Source: an uncultured Allobaculum sp.
GTDB taxonomy: Bacteria > Bacillota_I > Bacilli_A > Erysipelotrichales > Erysipelotrichaceae
DNA length: 6,491 nucleotides
Direction of reading: 5' to 3'
NCBI GenBank assembly: GCA_948467695.1
Contig: CAOKFJ010000110.1
Location: 1-6,491, forward strand
Part shown: piece after piece, positions 5,676 through 6,491 of the stretch
Position numbering within the stretch: the first letter of the stretch is position 1
How the letters are laid out: the number at the start of each line of letters is the position of its first letter
Notes under the pieces: model-generated
Told to the model about the DNA's origin: nothing
What the model saw: only the letters and a program-made list of their open reading frames with translations
The model's database searches: none
Program-made: the position numbers and the translations under genes

Positions 5676-5682
5676 TAAACCA

Positions 5683-6048
5683 ATGAATAACACAGGCGAA
5701 CGATTAAAAAACATACGGATCAAGCGAAACATGACCGCTGAAGATGCAGCAGCCGCGATGGATCTGACCGCATCTACCATCTACCGCTATGAAGCCGGCC
5801 GTACGAAGAATATTCCGCAGGAACGTTTGGAAAAACTTGCGGAGCTTTATGAGGTTTCCATTGCCTATCTTCTCGGCATCGACGATCTCGAAGACGCTTC
5901 CCCGCTTGTTCTGACCATTGACGAGCAGTTTTTCATTGAAGACTACCGCAAGCTCAACTACGAAGACCAGATGACACTGAAAGTCCTCTGCCGTCGTTTT
6001 CTTGAAGTGGAAAACGATGACGCGCCATTTGTTCAGCTGACGCTCTGA
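5683..6048 (+). CDS. XRE/Cro-C1 family helix-turn-helix transcriptional regulator
   Basis: A 121-residue DNA-binding protein. Residues 1-65 form the five-helix HTH_XRE domain: GERLKNIRIKRNMTAEDAAA opens it, then LTASTIYRYEAGR (28-40) is the turn and recognition helix, and IPQERLEKLAELYEVSIAYLLG (44-65) is the usual closing pair of helices. The C-terminal part holds an acidic linker and the helix DEQFFIEDYRKLNYEDQMTL (79-98), typical of a dimerisation tail in phage-repressor-like regulators. There is no peptidase or ligand domain. An in-frame TTG at 5662 is rejected as start because it lies upstream of the TATAAT box and would not be transcribed. No Shine-Dalgarno is present before the ATG, in line with a leaderless mRNA as for phage lambda cI. 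It is a single gene, and its target is not evident; autoregulation is likely. Confidence 0.9.
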   Translation: MNNTGERLKNIRIKRNMTAEDAAAAMDLTASTIYRYEAGRTKNIPQERLEKLAELYEVSIAYLLGIDDLEDASPLVLTIDEQFFIEDYRKLNYEDQMTLKVLCRRFLEVENDDAPFVQLTL

Positions 6049-6097
6049 TTTCATCCGGATCTCAATCTGTTCACAACCATACATATATTCTGAAAAT

Positions 6098-6126
6098 AAA
6101 AGACGGGCCGATCGGCTCGTCTTTTT
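6098..6126. terminator. Bidirectional terminator between the XRE and sirtuin genes
   Basis: AAAAGACGGGCC (6098-6109) pairs with GGCTCGTCTTTT (6114-6125), 12 pairs with one G-U, loop GATC. T-rich tails follow on both strands (CTTTTT on plus, TTTTATTTT on minus), serving both convergent genes. Confidence 0.92.
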
Positions 6127-6173
6127 GCATGAAAATTCTCGCTTCCCTGCACGGGACATCCGCGCGATGTCTC

Positions 6174-6491
6174 TTACTCTTTGATTTCATCGACTGCGGC
6201 TTTGAGCACCTGACCGATGGAAGAATGGATAACAAGATCGGCGTGACTGTCGTATGGTGTTTTGTCGCGGTTGATCAGCACCAGGTATTTTCCATGGAAA
6301 TACTGAAGCAGACCTGCAGCCGGATATACCTGAAGGCTCGTGCCTCCGACAATCATGCAGTCGGCATGTTCGATTGCGCGAACCGCTTCATACATGACAT
6401 GGTCATTGAGCGCTTCTTCATACAGAACAACATCCGGCTTGATGATCGCACCGTCTTTCGGGCAGCGCGGGATGCCGTCCTCGTCTCTTGC
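6174..6491 (-). CDS. Sir2-family NAD-dependent protein deacylase, C-terminal 105 residues (cut by right edge)
   Basis: The gene enters from the right edge in frame and ends at TAA (6176-6174). An internal ATG at 6395 is not its start. The visible part covers the second half of a sirtuin: the end of the zinc module (PRCPKDG), then IIKPDVVLYEEAL with the KPDVV..GE-type motif, GGTSLQVYPAAGL of the NAD-binding Rossmann fold, and VLINRDKTPYDSHADLVIH near the C-terminus. Sirtuins remove acetyl or other acyl groups from lysine using NAD and act in the cytoplasm. The catalytic His and the GAG.S motif lie outside the window. The second CxxC of the zinc site reads CPKD, so one Cys ligand position is Asp. 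The gene is probably cobB-like by family, but bacterial sirtuin subclasses cannot be told apart from this part alone. Confidence 0.93.
   Translation of the reverse strand, partial: ARDEDGIPRCPKDGAIIKPDVVLYEEALNDHVMYEAVRAIEHADCMIVGGTSLQVYPAAGLLQYFHGKYLVLINRDKTPYDSHADLVIHSSIGQVLKAAVDEIKE

Noticed and set aside
5662..5682. TTG start adding seven residues to the XRE regulator
   Set aside because: It would place the TATAAT promoter inside the coding region, and no ribosome site precedes it.
6174..6395. Short 73-residue protein starting at the internal ATG 6395
   Set aside because: The frame stays open to the window edge and upstream residues carry conserved sirtuin motifs (IIKPDVVLYEE), so it is a fragment of a longer gene.
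1..6491. CRISPR array, transposase, toxin-antitoxin pair or riboswitch
   Set aside because: No regularly spaced short repeats, transposase motifs, paired small ORFs with ribosome sites, or recognisable aptamer core were seen on either strand.

Overview
The window looks like a piece of a mid-GC Gram-positive (Firmicutes-type) chromosome. The evidence is a full AAGGAGGTGA Shine-Dalgarno site, consensus sigma-A-like TTGACA/TATTAT promoters, many intrinsic hairpin-plus-T terminators, tRNA genes with encoded CCA, and the character of the proteins (FHA, eukaryote-like kinase, XRE regulator, sirtuin). The level of detail is not enough to name a genus. Erysipelotrichia-like bacteria are a guess that fits but is not proven.

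Layout. Positions 1-2219 (minus strand) hold a two-gene signalling operon. A 570-aa protein with a C-terminal FHA domain comes first, followed with an 8-base overlap by an eukaryote-like Ser/Thr protein kinase that runs off the left edge. Divergent from it is a 187-aa multi-pass membrane protein (2346-2909, plus). It converges on a 427-aa membrane protein with a helical TPR-like C-terminal half (3123-4406, minus). The 213-bp gap between these two genes carries three successive hairpins. A gene-poor stretch (4407-4957) has a leader hairpin and a possible decayed reading frame. Then come two identical tRNA-Ser(GGA) genes, each with its own promoter and terminator, made by a tandem duplication with a 296-bp period. 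After another gene-free stretch (5434-5669) there is a 121-aa XRE-type regulator (5683-6048, plus). It converges, across a bidirectional terminator, on the C-terminal part of a Sir2-family NAD-dependent deacylase (6174-6491, minus, cut by the right edge).

How the genes work together. The only clear functional pair is FHA protein plus kinase: FHA domains bind phosphothreonine peptides, so the overlapping genes probably make a kinase and its phospho-reader or substrate. The other genes look like independent single-gene units, each bounded by its own terminator.

The most noteworthy signals are: two plus-strand genes (membrane protein and XRE regulator) whose -10 boxes lie so close to the ATG that the mRNAs should be leaderless or nearly so; a kinase with altered HRD and DFG motifs; a sirtuin whose last visible zinc ligand position is Asp instead of Cys; and the tRNA-Ser cassette duplication. 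I see no strong evidence for a wholly new defence or mobile system here.
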